Shown: positions 54,001-62,017 of the stretch, piece by piece
Layout of the letters: each line of letters starts with the position of its first letter
Numbering within the stretch: the first letter of the stretch is position 1
From: an uncultured Alphaproteobacteria bacterium
GTDB lineage: Bacteria; Pseudomonadota; Alphaproteobacteria; Rs-D84
NCBI GenBank assembly: GCA_944389385.1
Contig: CALXMC010000001.1
Coordinates: 124,001-188,000, forward strand
Direction of reading: 5' to 3'
DNA: 64,000 nt
The notes under the pieces: generated by a model
Told to the model about the DNA's origin: nothing
Databases searched by the model: none
The model's input: only the letters and a program-made list of their open reading frames with translations
Made by a program: the position numbers and the translations under genes

Positions 54001-54285
54001 GCCAACCAAGAACTGATCCAGGTACGTCGCAGATTGGAATATATCGCAAAGCACCCCGGCAACGTCAGCAAACATGATTTGGCATTATTAAAGGCCAAAG
54101 AAAAACAATTGTTGGACGCCATTAACCAATTAAATATCGATGAATCAGATATTGAATATTACGACCCGACACCGGTTCATCGTGATTATTCAAAAAAATC
54201 TGATTTCGCGCGTGCAAAAAAACAACTTAAAACAAAGAAAGACAAAACAAAAATAAATATCGATTTACACGATATTGAACGATAA
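51091..54285 (+). CDS. Large membrane-associated protein of unknown function
   Basis: I do not recognise this 1064-residue protein. Residues 1-410 are acidic, helical and soluble. Residues about 424-467, 494-530 and 554-577 are Ala/Gly-rich hydrophobic segments, probably membrane helices. A Thr/Gln-rich periplasmic-like part follows, then a Lys-rich stretch (RIKKGKKRNEP), a Pro-rich linker with three imperfect copies of LPP-H/Y-x-D/E-x-K (about 855-880), and a coiled-coil tail. It has no signal peptide. AAAGAGG precedes the start. Size and composition suggest a secreted effector or envelope scaffold; this is inference only. Confidence 0.7.
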   Translation: MATANDLHKDNRVRSNYSDENQYLLDRIAIDVYFEMGIIDETQHDASDPQSTISVLQSISPLNEEQQHKFSTLFIDKIINNQDLLCMVPPITLAYAYEELKKQRSENPDDLEITNKLNTVAERIDTLSTDFHTNIGFYYADPSNIADVYDGYQKMFQARIQDVSDEKQQEIRSNSDKLEQLIQTYDEKWGISDTENISPETLEHNWDELSKRLNNINVSDTTLSQAAKYKFLDKDNNPIPQFIDANGAPQQDYKDGYKLDENGRLQRVIDLSRQDIAMRDVATYDESKTDEEYQSELDDQLMLKLFEIDTVDKVIQGAAEDPEQFTNPKFLEEFKQNLSRDGGSITENGYQSAMDNQVNQVAGFVGRIKTKFNKTKNKISNFANKVFTPIRDIDKRAKDRGDAGSREDLRKTRMEFFLRILKGFGCAFLFSAAITVVATAAAATAGISVAVAVAAIGVVAGIAMGAIQIHKWRKQQLSNGKPATLAALLKDKRMVASLGTTALASVAMIFGAAGLATAATALGFGALALGGTSNAMQMYKDAKKAGFSRKESLTWSIANAVAIALGGIAGRATANAGINAFNQNNPENTLFQTKDTAQEVRTTTETKTETVYTSDALDNAKRIAEMWYQDNPELLQQRVDLINQYNAANGTNIDPYRAIMLNADAGARVPNNMALHVDGGGVEYSGGYHTVLTRQWAMDNGFSMDDVSDLRNLFMADGSINPDGISAAMKIDPHVSAINEVGTVTAGNTPHYDGVLHQNTVDANGVPVHDVYANGDSPFTTQTTTVLNQETINVDTYTPVNVPWTMGMFGIYNKAKQELREIKERAGALLDRIKKGKKRNEPKPGPTPPTPVPPKPLPPHTDDKLLPPHVDDKLLPPYKEPKLLPEHQKKRILRITRAQANNLNLLPKQIKELEEKRQQNPGKKQADTMWAKQKKLQQELDTLLNKLGRPTDAELDAAKQDAFRRYDLENANQELIQVRRRLEYIAKHPGNVSKHDLALLKAKEKQLLDAINQLNIDESDIEYYDPTPVHRDYSKKSDFARAKKQLKTKKDKTKINIDLHDIER

Positions 54286-54290
54286 AAAAC

Positions 54291-54317
54291 ACACCCCGTT
54301 TGGGGTGTATTTTTTAT
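54291..54317. terminator. Bidirectional terminator
   Basis: ACACCCC/GGGGTGT (54291-54297 with 54302-54308), loop GTTT, with A-rich and T-rich flanks, between the 1064-residue gene and the convergent lipoprotein gene. Confidence 0.9.
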
Positions 54318-54665
54318 TTATTCACCATCTGTATATCGTGTAAATTCGCGAAAATCGTCGCCGTTCTTTAATACCAAAGTATTATCATCAACACTCACGA
54401 TTTCATATTCTTCTGTAAAATCGATTACCTGATGATTTCCGATGCTTTCCCCGGATAAAATCAACTTATTTCCATCCACACGCCACGCGTTATACTGCAA
54501 CGTCGCCATATTTATGGATTCTGCAACACCGCCCTGCTCTAAATCAAACCCTTGGATTACCCCGGGCATACTTGGTACAGGCTCAACCCATTTACCATAA
54601 ATATCAACATTTTCCCCGCATGCGGCCAAAATCAACCCAAAACATAAAAATAATAATTTTTTCAT
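54318..54665 (-). CDS. Small lipocalin-like lipoprotein
   Basis: A 115-residue lipoprotein with lipobox LAAC. The mature protein begins VDIYGKWVEP, which resembles the G-x-W strand of lipocalin-like lipoproteins, and is otherwise beta-rich (KLILSGESIG, EEYEIVSVDDNTLVLK). Ligand unknown. Confidence 0.68.
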   Translation of the reverse strand: MKKLLFLCFGLILAACGENVDIYGKWVEPVPSMPGVIQGFDLEQGGVAESINMATLQYNAWRVDGNKLILSGESIGNHQVIDFTEEYEIVSVDDNTLVLKNGDDFREFTRYTDGE

Positions 54666-54711
54666 TGTTTCCCCTTTTATTATTCATAATATTATACAAT
54701 ACACTCAAAAT

Positions 54712-56325
54712 ATGAAAGCAATAAATTTATCTTTATCATTTGGTTCGAACGTCATTTACGACAATGCTGAATTTAATCTGTTGCCACGCGACAAAGTCGG
54801 CATAGTTGGTGTAAATGGCGCAGGCAAAACAACATTATTCAAAATAATACTGGGGCAAATACAACCAGACGCCGGATATATTGACATAAATAATGCAAAT
54901 ATCGCATACCTGCCACAACAAGTGGAAATATCCGACCCTGATATCACAGTTTGGGATTTTTTAATCACTGGTCGCCCAATTGCGATTTTGGAAAACAAAT
55001 TAAAAACATTATACGAACAAATCGCCGCCACACCAGATGATTTGGATATAATGCAACAAATATCGCAAACCCAAGAACAATTGGAACATTATGATTATTA
55101 TAATGCCGAAACCCAATTATTGGAAATAATCGATAATATGCAGATAGATTCCGCCATGTTGGATATGAAATTAAAAAACTTGTCTGGCGGACAAAAATCC
55201 AAAGTCGCATTTGCACGCTTGTTGTATTCTGGTTCTGGGATTTTATTATTGGACGAGCCAACTAATCACCTGGATATAAATACCAAAGACTGGGTTTGTG
55301 AATATCTGAAAAAATATAAAGGTATGGTTTTAATAATCAGCCACGATACAGAATTTTTGAATAAAATAGTAAATAAAATATTATTGGTCGATAAAGTATT
55401 ACATAAAACAACTGTGTTTGATGGTAATTACAATGATTATAAAAATAAACTTGCGCAAATAAAACATCGCCGCGAAAAACAAATTGAATCCGAAGAAAGA
55501 CAAATCGCACATTTGACTGAATTCATAGAAAAAGCACGCGCCGCCAGTCCAACGAATCACAGCATTAAACGCATTGGACATACGCGCGAAAAACAATTGG
55601 AAAAAATTTTGGCAAATCGAACAGTTCGGATACAAACATATAAAAAGATAAATATGGATTTAACACCATTAACCACTGGTTCGCGCCATCCTGTTTTTGT
55701 TGAAGACCTGTGGTTCAGATACCCAGGCGCAAAATTACTGTACAGAAATTTATCTTTTTACATAACAGGTGGCGAAAGATTTTTAATTGTTGGCGAAAAC
55801 GGCACAGGTAAATCAACATTATTAAAACTGATATTGGGTAAATTACAACCTGAACGCGGAACAATAACAATAAACCCCAAAACAGATATTGCATATTACG
55901 CCCAAGAATTGGAATTATTGGACGAAAATAAAACAGTATTGGAAAACGTGACAACACCTGATTATACAGACCAACAATTAAGAACAATATTGGCAAATTT
56001 CTTATTTTTTGATATGGATGTATTCAAAAAAGTATCTGTATTATCACCGGGTGAAAAGGCACGTATTGCATTATGTAAAATGCTGTTAAAGCGTGCAAAT
56101 ATGTTAATACTGGACGAACCGACAAATCACCTGGATCCAGAAACCCAAATGATAATCGGCGATAATTTTCATGATTACAATGGCACAATACTCGTCGTCA
56201 GCCATAACCCTGAATTTGTTGAACAAATCGGTATTACCAGAATGCTTGTTTTACCAAGTGGAAAAATAGAAGAATATTCACACGAATTACTGGAATATTA
56301 TTATCAAACAAATACAAAAGAATAA
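54712..56325 (+). CDS. ABC-F family ATPase
   Basis: A 537-residue soluble protein with two ABC cassettes in one chain and no membrane domain: Walker A GVNGAGKTT and GENGTGKST, signatures LSGGQKSK and LSPGEKAR, Walker B LLLDEPTNHLD and LILDEPTNHLD. The inter-domain linker (about residues 225-310, Arg/Lys-rich) would reach the ribosomal E site. ABC-F proteins act in translation, some as antibiotic protection factors; linker length is not diagnostic by eye. The second signature has Pro in place of Gly. Confidence 0.88.
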   Translation: MKAINLSLSFGSNVIYDNAEFNLLPRDKVGIVGVNGAGKTTLFKIILGQIQPDAGYIDINNANIAYLPQQVEISDPDITVWDFLITGRPIAILENKLKTLYEQIAATPDDLDIMQQISQTQEQLEHYDYYNAETQLLEIIDNMQIDSAMLDMKLKNLSGGQKSKVAFARLLYSGSGILLLDEPTNHLDINTKDWVCEYLKKYKGMVLIISHDTEFLNKIVNKILLVDKVLHKTTVFDGNYNDYKNKLAQIKHRREKQIESEERQIAHLTEFIEKARAASPTNHSIKRIGHTREKQLEKILANRTVRIQTYKKINMDLTPLTTGSRHPVFVEDLWFRYPGAKLLYRNLSFYITGGERFLIVGENGTGKSTLLKLILGKLQPERGTITINPKTDIAYYAQELELLDENKTVLENVTTPDYTDQQLRTILANFLFFDMDVFKKVSVLSPGEKARIALCKMLLKRANMLILDEPTNHLDPETQMIIGDNFHDYNGTILVVSHNPEFVEQIGITRMLVLPSGKIEEYSHELLEYYYQTNTKE

Positions 56326-56329
56326 AAAT

Positions 56330-56950
56330 TTATTCAAAACATTTCTGCAAAGATTGGCCGCGATCGTGTTGATCAACACGCTTGTTTCTGATTTCTTCGG
56401 CTGCCTTTATTTTTTGTTTAACCAAAATCAAATCAGGGTGTGCCTGTAATTCTGCATTTAATTCATCGATTGCGGCGTTTATATCATTTGGGCTGCGCAC
56501 AAAAATCGGTGGAATTGAATCGGCCGCAACATATATCGAATCTGTTAATTCTTTTTTGAAATCATCCGCAACAGATAAATACGCACGAATATGTTCATCT
56601 TCATGTGATAAAATCGCGTTGTATGTGCATGATTCCGGCGCATTGCGAATATCTATCTGAACCAAAAAATCACTGTATCCCACCGTTGCATAGACTGATT
56701 TTAATGTCACACAATATCCATCTTCTATATTTGTAATATCAACAACAATATCATAATTATCAACAAAAGTCGCCACAACATTGCCGTGTAACAATTCCAT
56801 TTGCTCGAACGGTTGTACAACTTCTTTGGACCAACTTGGTGTTTCCAACACAACCTTTGGTGTTAATTTATAAGGCAAACAATCAACATCTGCATACGCA
56901 GGCACAACAAACAAACATGCAAATAAATATAAAATTTTTCCAAATCTCAT
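56330..56950 (-). CDS. Secreted HExxH-motif protein (putative metallopeptidase)
   Basis: A 206-residue protein with a signal peptide (MRFGKILYLFACLFVVPAYA-D). AILSHEDEHIRAYLS contains HExxH, the zinc-binding signature of gluzincin-like peptidases, as in DUF922-type proteins. Two or three Cys (DCLPY, GYCVT, SCTYN) could form disulphides. The C-terminal part is helical and charged. It lies 3 bp downstream of virB4 on the same strand and so may be a type IV secretion accessory or substrate. Confidence 0.65.
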   Translation of the reverse strand: MRFGKILYLFACLFVVPAYADVDCLPYKLTPKVVLETPSWSKEVVQPFEQMELLHGNVVATFVDNYDIVVDITNIEDGYCVTLKSVYATVGYSDFLVQIDIRNAPESCTYNAILSHEDEHIRAYLSVADDFKKELTDSIYVAADSIPPIFVRSPNDINAAIDELNAELQAHPDLILVKQKIKAAEEIRNKRVDQHDRGQSLQKCFE

Positions 56951-56953
56951 ATT

Positions 56954-59371
56954 TTATAAATCGCCCGCCCCCTGCTTTTTCAGATATTCTGCAACGAACG
57001 CATTTCCATATTGTTTATATAATTCTTCGGCCAATAACACAGACGAACGCCCTGATTCAAACAAACGTAATAAATTCCCCAAACCACCCAATTCAGTATT
57101 TAATATCACAGACTCGCCATTAACCGGGCGTGATAACAATACCGCACGTTTCAAGTTTGGATATGCTTTGCCTTGGATAAACGCCATTTCCAAAGGATTC
57201 AAATTCCAATATTGGTAATCAGACGCATCGGCCGCAGGATTACGGAAGAATAACACAGTTTGTGCCTGGCCACGAACAACATCACCAATCCCCAGTTTAT
57301 CCAACACATTCGCACGTTGGAACGCAACCATATAAGCCTGGCGATTTTTACGTCCCTCTTGCAAACCAACGATAAAATTATCACGGAACATCTTATTTTC
57401 CAACATAGGCGCAGTTTCGTCAATCATAATCAACGACGGATTTCCGCCCGACACAGTATCATTATTTATACGATGCAATATATACGAAATCACGGCCGGC
57501 GCCAACGTTTCGTCCGCCAAAATATCTGTAAAATCGAACGTAGTCAAACGCGAATGTAAATCCAAAGTATCTGAATCTTCATTAAATATATCGCCATACT
57601 GCAACGGATCGACCCACTTTTTCAACGCGGGCCGCATATTCCCAGACGACGCAAAACAACTTTCCCATAAATTTTTCAGCATTCTGTCTTTATCGGCCAA
57701 ATAATCAAAATTAACCGACACAGCACGCGCAATTTCATCGGCGGAATTTGCATCGCTGTTACCGGTAATCATGGCAAACCAACGACGTAAAAATGCGCGA
57801 TTATTCGGGGTATCAGCCATTTTCAACGGATTCAAATGTGTTAAAAATGTATCTGCGGATTTATCTTTTTTATCCTTGCCCAACATGGTCACGTATTTAC
57901 CACCAACGGATAAAGTAAATATCTCGGCCCCTTTGTTACGGTCAAAGAAAAACGCCTTTAATTTCGGATGCCGCAAAGATTGCGCGATTAAGAAACTGAA
58001 CAAAGTTGTTTTACCACCGCCGGTCGGTCCGATGGTCAAAGTATGCGCCACAGCCGCAGGCTTGTCCGATACGTGGAATTGAAATTGGTATGGTGTACCC
58101 TGGGCGGTTGGGAATACAACCAAAGGTCCCGGACCCCAATCAGAATTTGCAACCCCGCGTGGTGTACTGGACATTGGTATCGCAACCGCGGCAGTACGCG
58201 ACAACATTTTGAAACTGCGTGGAAAAGTATTAAATCCTGGGATTTGTGCGAACCAAGAAACTTTTGATGCAAAACTTTCCACAATTGGCGATACCCCAAA
58301 CGATGCAGCAATTTTATTAAATTCATCTATATATTTTTCCAATTCTTCAACAGTTGCACCAAAAACCAAAAACAAAGGATAATAACCAACCAAAGTTTGA
58401 TTTCCGGAAATATTTTCATCCATTGCTGATTCAGCCTGGGAAATTTGTTCCGTTGTGGTTAAATCTTTTTCTTCAACAGTTGCGCGTCGTTGACGTAAAA
58501 CAGCCTCGGTTTCAGCCAAACCCAAAATACGAAATCCATTCATACAAATCATTTCTGTTTGAATTGTATAAACAGAATTGAAAAATTCTTCATCCAAATA
58601 ATCAGGCGAAGTTTTGAATGAAATCGCCGCCGCAAAAGATTGTCTGCCGCCGCCTGTATACTTGATAATCCCATTTTTTACAAACTCGACATCATCGACA
58701 CTTATCAAATCATTTATGTTTTGACCGCATGTTTTGGGACTTGGTTTTGTAATTGGTGACAAAATACGCCCAAAGAATTGTGCCATATTATCCCTTGAAT
58801 TATTTTTCAACACCCGTGGTCGATATGCCGCCAACATAGATTCTATATAATTACAATATTGGTTTAATTTATCACGCGCATTCGCGCCCCCAACTGATAA
58901 AACAATATAGTAATTGTTTGTAAAAATACGTAATCCTTGGGAATGCCATTTATCATATATTTTCTGCAACACAGCATTACCAAATTCATAATTTGTATTT
59001 TCGCCAACCGCATCACGCACAGTATAAAAACGTAAAACAACATTCGGGTCACGAATTTGATTAAATAATTGTGCACGTAAATCTAAAAATTTTGCACGTG
59101 TGTCTTCATCCTGCATACTGGATTGAATGCCATCGATGTGATATACACGAATAATCGATCCATCTGTTAAAGTCACAGTATCATCATTAAAAACAGTACC
59201 AAACGGCAAATATTGCGAATAACGCGCATATCCAAATTTCGGGAATATTTTACGTGTAAGCGCGGGAATATACATCATTAACACTATAAACAAAAACACA
59301 ACAACCATTACCATAATTATGGCTGTCAAAGGAAATTCACCACCCGCAAAATGTTCAAAAAATCCATTCAT
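56954..59371 (-). CDS. virB4: VirB4/TraC-family type IV secretion ATPase
   Basis: An 805-residue ATPase with an unusual N-terminal transmembrane helix (AIIMVMVVVFLFIVLMMYIPAL), then the CagE/VirB4 N-domain, Walker A GPTGGGKT at 448-455, Walker B SLIMIDE and a C-terminal RecA-like core (DVVRGQAQTVLFFRNP). It drives substrate transfer or pilus assembly at the inner membrane. Only virB3 and virB4 of the secretion system are in view. Confidence 0.88.
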   Translation of the reverse strand: MNGFFEHFAGGEFPLTAIIMVMVVVFLFIVLMMYIPALTRKIFPKFGYARYSQYLPFGTVFNDDTVTLTDGSIIRVYHIDGIQSSMQDEDTRAKFLDLRAQLFNQIRDPNVVLRFYTVRDAVGENTNYEFGNAVLQKIYDKWHSQGLRIFTNNYYIVLSVGGANARDKLNQYCNYIESMLAAYRPRVLKNNSRDNMAQFFGRILSPITKPSPKTCGQNINDLISVDDVEFVKNGIIKYTGGGRQSFAAAISFKTSPDYLDEEFFNSVYTIQTEMICMNGFRILGLAETEAVLRQRRATVEEKDLTTTEQISQAESAMDENISGNQTLVGYYPLFLVFGATVEELEKYIDEFNKIAASFGVSPIVESFASKVSWFAQIPGFNTFPRSFKMLSRTAAVAIPMSSTPRGVANSDWGPGPLVVFPTAQGTPYQFQFHVSDKPAAVAHTLTIGPTGGGKTTLFSFLIAQSLRHPKLKAFFFDRNKGAEIFTLSVGGKYVTMLGKDKKDKSADTFLTHLNPLKMADTPNNRAFLRRWFAMITGNSDANSADEIARAVSVNFDYLADKDRMLKNLWESCFASSGNMRPALKKWVDPLQYGDIFNEDSDTLDLHSRLTTFDFTDILADETLAPAVISYILHRINNDTVSGGNPSLIMIDETAPMLENKMFRDNFIVGLQEGRKNRQAYMVAFQRANVLDKLGIGDVVRGQAQTVLFFRNPAADASDYQYWNLNPLEMAFIQGKAYPNLKRAVLLSRPVNGESVILNTELGGLGNLLRLFESGRSSVLLAEELYKQYGNAFVAEYLKKQGAGDL

Positions 59372-59374
59372 ATT

Positions 59375-59671
59375 TTATGCCGCCAGTTTCCTTGGAATTT
59401 TTTTTATAAACAATTGTATTTTCGCAGATATAATTTGCCCCAACTGTGGATCACGCTTTGAAAAAAATGCCAATATCGCGTGTACGATTGCAACAGATAT
59501 TAAAAAATACAGTGGCGATACTTTTGTATCTGCGCCGTTAACCACCAAATCTATTGAAAATATTGCAATAAAAACAATGAATTGTACCGCAAAATTCATC
59601 ACGGCCAACGTGTACGGCACGTAAAAAATACGCGCTGGATTTGCCAAAGCTTTCAATACTTGTTGCCGCAT
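59375..59671 (-). CDS. virB3: VirB3-like type IV secretion protein
   Basis: A 98-residue membrane protein with two helices (VPYTLAVMNFAVQFIVFIAIF and LYFLISVAIVHAILAFF). KALANPARIFYVPYT matches the N-terminal signature of VirB3/TrbD proteins. The start is taken at MRQQVLKAL; the frame is open 45 codons upstream through a Lys/Phe-rich stretch. It precedes virB4 by 3 bp. Confidence 0.75.
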   Translation of the reverse strand: MRQQVLKALANPARIFYVPYTLAVMNFAVQFIVFIAIFSIDLVVNGADTKVSPLYFLISVAIVHAILAFFSKRDPQLGQIISAKIQLFIKKIPRKLAA

Positions 59672-59711
59672 TTTTTTGGATTTCCCCCCCTGCTTTGGTT
59701 GAATTATAACA

Positions 59712-59956
59712 ATTTCAACAGTTTTCAACAAGTATAAAAAGCAAAATTCAAAAATTGTTAAAACAGTTGAAAACTTGATTTTTTTCAACTGTTTATTAAA
59801 CACCATTGTTTTTCAACAAATTTTGGCAAACGCCGCACAAAACCAACAAAAATTTGTTGAAAACTTGTTGATAAAAAGTTCAAAAATACTTTTCAACATT
59901 TTCAACAGCCCCAATAAAAACAACAAATAAATAATATTATTATTTGATTTTTCACA
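59712..59956. repeat. Cluster of ten DnaA-box-like 9-mers (TTTTCAACA)
   Basis: TTTTCAACA or a one-base variant occurs on either strand at 59712, 59722, 59765 (minus), 59782, 59810, 59855 (minus), 59866 (minus, TTATCAACA), 59890, 59899, plus TTTTTCACA at 59948, which fits the relaxed DnaA consensus TTWTNCACA. The region is AT-rich and non-coding between virB3 and rpmJ. It could be an origin, a replication-related titration site or a regulator array. Confidence 0.6.
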
Positions 59957-59971
59957 AAAACTGTTTATAAT
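59944..59971 (+). promoter_or_regulatory. Promoter of rpmJ
   Basis: TTGATT (59944-59949), 16-bp spacer, TATAAT (59966-59971). Same box pair as the tRNA-Thr promoter. It overlaps the last DnaA-box-like site. Confidence 0.65.
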
Positions 59972-59995
59972 GGCGACACAACAAAGGATTAAGAC

Positions 59996-60130
59996 ATGAA
60001 GTTTTTAAGTTCATTAAAGGCCTGGAAAAAACGCGGCAATGTAAAACAAATCCGTCGTGGAAAACAGGTTATCTTAATTGACCCCAGTAACCCGAAATTA
60101 AAGGCGAAACAGGGTTTCAGAAAAAAATAA
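59996..60130 (+). CDS. rpmJ: 50S ribosomal protein L36 (alternative, zinc-free type)
   Basis: A 44-residue protein: MKFLSSLKAWKKRG, then NVKQIRRGKQVILIDPSNP and KLKAKQGF. This is the L36 pattern without the four zinc-binding Cys/His, so the C-minus paralogue (YkgO type). AAAGGA lies 8 nt upstream. If it is the only L36 gene, the usual zinc-containing form has been lost. Confidence 0.92.
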   Translation: MKFLSSLKAWKKRGNVKQIRRGKQVILIDPSNPKLKAKQGFRKK

Positions 60131-60132
60131 AA

Positions 60133-60182
60133 ATCCGCGTTATCGCGGTGGCTTTTTTGCCCGGTTTTTTCCGGGTATTTTT
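60133..60182 (+). terminator. Tandem terminators after rpmJ
   Basis: CCGCG/CGCGG (60135-60139 with 60144-60148) followed by six T, then CCCGG/CCGGG (60160-60164 with 60171-60175) followed by another T-rich run. Two terminators in 50 bp, both for the plus strand. Confidence 0.85.
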
Positions 60183-60191
60183 TTATTTTTT

Positions 60192-60872
60192 TCAAAATAA
60201 ATCTAAATCATTTACAAAGGCATCTTGCATGGCACTGTCAACCTCGGCACCAGACAATCCTGAGCCACGTAAATATTCGATTTGTTGCACCGTTGGTTGA
60301 TAAATAGATGCACTGTGTTCGGCCGACGTTGGTACCGCGGATATACGTTGCGCAGGCATAAATTCAATCCGTGCGGTTTTATCGGCCAGTGCGCAAAAAG
60401 ATATATCCGAATTTACATCATTACAATTTTTTTCTATTTCAGCCGTGCCTGTTAATTTTGAAACACTGTTTCGCCCGGCAATCAGTTTTGTTTTTAATAA
60501 AATTGTTGTATCAGGTGCAGTATGTAATGCGGTGCAATTAAATTTTATATCATTTTCATTATGGATAATAACATGTCCACGAAATTCAGAATTTTTCCCG
60601 GCATTTTTGATAAAAATGTTCAAAAAGGCCGGCTTTTTATTTTTTATTTTTGCCGACAAAAACACCGGCTGATTTTCGACAAAAATATTAACATTTAACC
60701 GGTAATTGCCGGCAATATCGCCAACATAAATAATATGAATTGGCCGGTCATAATTTTTATCAAAATCAGTCCCAACAATTGTTGATAATTCCGGACAATA
60801 TACCCCATCGCGATAAACGACTGTTTCCGCGTCAAAGGTTTTTATATTGAATTCGTCCCACATGTATGACAT
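60192..60872 (-). CDS. SufD-like Fe-S cluster assembly protein (short form)
   Basis: A 226-residue protein matching the C-terminal half of SufB/SufD: a beta-helix part with FRGHVIIHNENDIKF and SVSKLTGTAEIEK, then ARIEFMPAQ, SAEHSASIYQ and QQIEYLRGSGLSGAEVDSAMQDAFV, which is the SufD C-terminal helical domain. The usual His in the C-terminal part is present (EHSAS). The N-terminal region of full-length SufD is missing. SufB, SufC and SufS are not nearby. The ATG at MWDEF is an alternative start. Confidence 0.72.
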   Translation of the reverse strand: MSYMWDEFNIKTFDAETVVYRDGVYCPELSTIVGTDFDKNYDRPIHIIYVGDIAGNYRLNVNIFVENQPVFLSAKIKNKKPAFLNIFIKNAGKNSEFRGHVIIHNENDIKFNCTALHTAPDTTILLKTKLIAGRNSVSKLTGTAEIEKNCNDVNSDISFCALADKTARIEFMPAQRISAVPTSAEHSASIYQPTVQQIEYLRGSGLSGAEVDSAMQDAFVNDLDLF

Positions 60873-60899
60873 ATTATTGGCATTATAAAGGAAATAAAA

Positions 60900-61979
60900 A
60901 TGGGATTCAATTGTGGAATTGTTGGGTTACCAAATGTTGGTAAATCTACTTTGTTTAACGCTTTGACACAAAGTGCCGCGGCCGACGCGCAAAATTACCC
61001 CTTTTGTACTATCGAGCCTAATACAGGTCGTGTTGTTGTGCCGGATGAAACATTACATAAATTGGCCGAAGTTGCAAAATCGCAAAAAATAATCCCGACC
61101 CAATTGGAAATTGTTGATATTGCAGGCCTGGTAAAGGGCGCATCCGCGGGCGAAGGATTGGGGAATAAATTCTTGGGCAATATATTATCGACTGACGCGA
61201 TTATTCATGTTGTGCGCTGTTTTGAAAACGATGATATTGTTCATGTAAACGGAAAAATAGACCCTTTGTCCGACATAGATACCATCGAAACCGAACTGAT
61301 GTTGGCGGATATGGAAAGTTTGGATAAACAAATTAAAAACCTTGAAAAGAAGGCGCATGGATTGGACAAAGTCGCGATAAAATTATTGGCGGATGCAAAA
61401 AGTATTCGTGATGGTTTGGCGCGTGGCGTGCCGGCGCGTGCGTCCGATGTGGATTCAGGGCCATTTAATTTATTAACGGCAAAACCAGTTATTTATGTTT
61501 GCAATGTGGAAGAATCCGCGGCCGCAAACGGAAACAGGTATTCAGATGCTGTACGTGATAAATATGGCGAAATCGCACCTGTGTTGATAATTTCATCAAA
61601 AATAGAAATGGAAATTGCCCAGATAGTTGACCCGGCTGAAAGAAAAATGTTTTTGGATGATTTGGGATTATCTGAATCTGGATTGGATAAAATTATTCGT
61701 ACAGGTTACGCAACATTGGGACTGCAAACATTTTATACAGTTGGACCCAAAGAAGCACACGCATGGACTATCACACGCGGAATGACCGCGCCCCAGGCGG
61801 CCGGAAAAATTCATACAGATTTTGAACGTGGTTTTATTCGTGCAGAAATAATTTCACCATCTGATTTTATTGAACTGGGCGGCGAAGTTGCGGTAAAAGA
61901 AGCCGGCAAAATGCGGCTTGTCGGTAAAGAATATATTATGCAGGATGGCGATATTTGTCATTTCTTGTTTAACAATTAA
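60900..61979 (+). CDS. ychF: Redox-regulated ATPase YchF
   Basis: A 359-residue Obg-family P-loop ATPase. G1 GLPNVGKSTLFNALT, G3 DIAGLVKGAS, and the non-canonical NVEE in place of NKxD, which switches specificity to ATP. The C-terminal TGS domain contains KEAHAWTI and HTDFERGFIRAE. Length is typical. It stands alone with its own terminator. Confidence 0.96.
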   Translation: MGFNCGIVGLPNVGKSTLFNALTQSAAADAQNYPFCTIEPNTGRVVVPDETLHKLAEVAKSQKIIPTQLEIVDIAGLVKGASAGEGLGNKFLGNILSTDAIIHVVRCFENDDIVHVNGKIDPLSDIDTIETELMLADMESLDKQIKNLEKKAHGLDKVAIKLLADAKSIRDGLARGVPARASDVDSGPFNLLTAKPVIYVCNVEESAAANGNRYSDAVRDKYGEIAPVLIISSKIEMEIAQIVDPAERKMFLDDLGLSESGLDKIIRTGYATLGLQTFYTVGPKEAHAWTITRGMTAPQAAGKIHTDFERGFIRAEIISPSDFIELGGEVAVKEAGKMRLVGKEYIMQDGDICHFLFNN

Positions 61980-61993
61980 AAATATATAAAAAA

Positions 61994-62017
61994 GACCGGC
62001 TTTTGCCGGCCTTTTTT
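61994..62017. terminator. Bidirectional terminator between ychF and dnaG
   Basis: CCGGC/GCCGG (61996-62000 with 62005-62009), loop TTTT, followed by a T-run on the plus strand and by TTTTTT on the minus strand; the T-run reaches the dnaG stop. Confidence 0.8.

Noticed and set aside
59712-59956. CRISPR array
   Set aside because: The repeated 9-mers are short, on both strands and irregularly spaced; no repeat-spacer period was seen here or elsewhere in the window.
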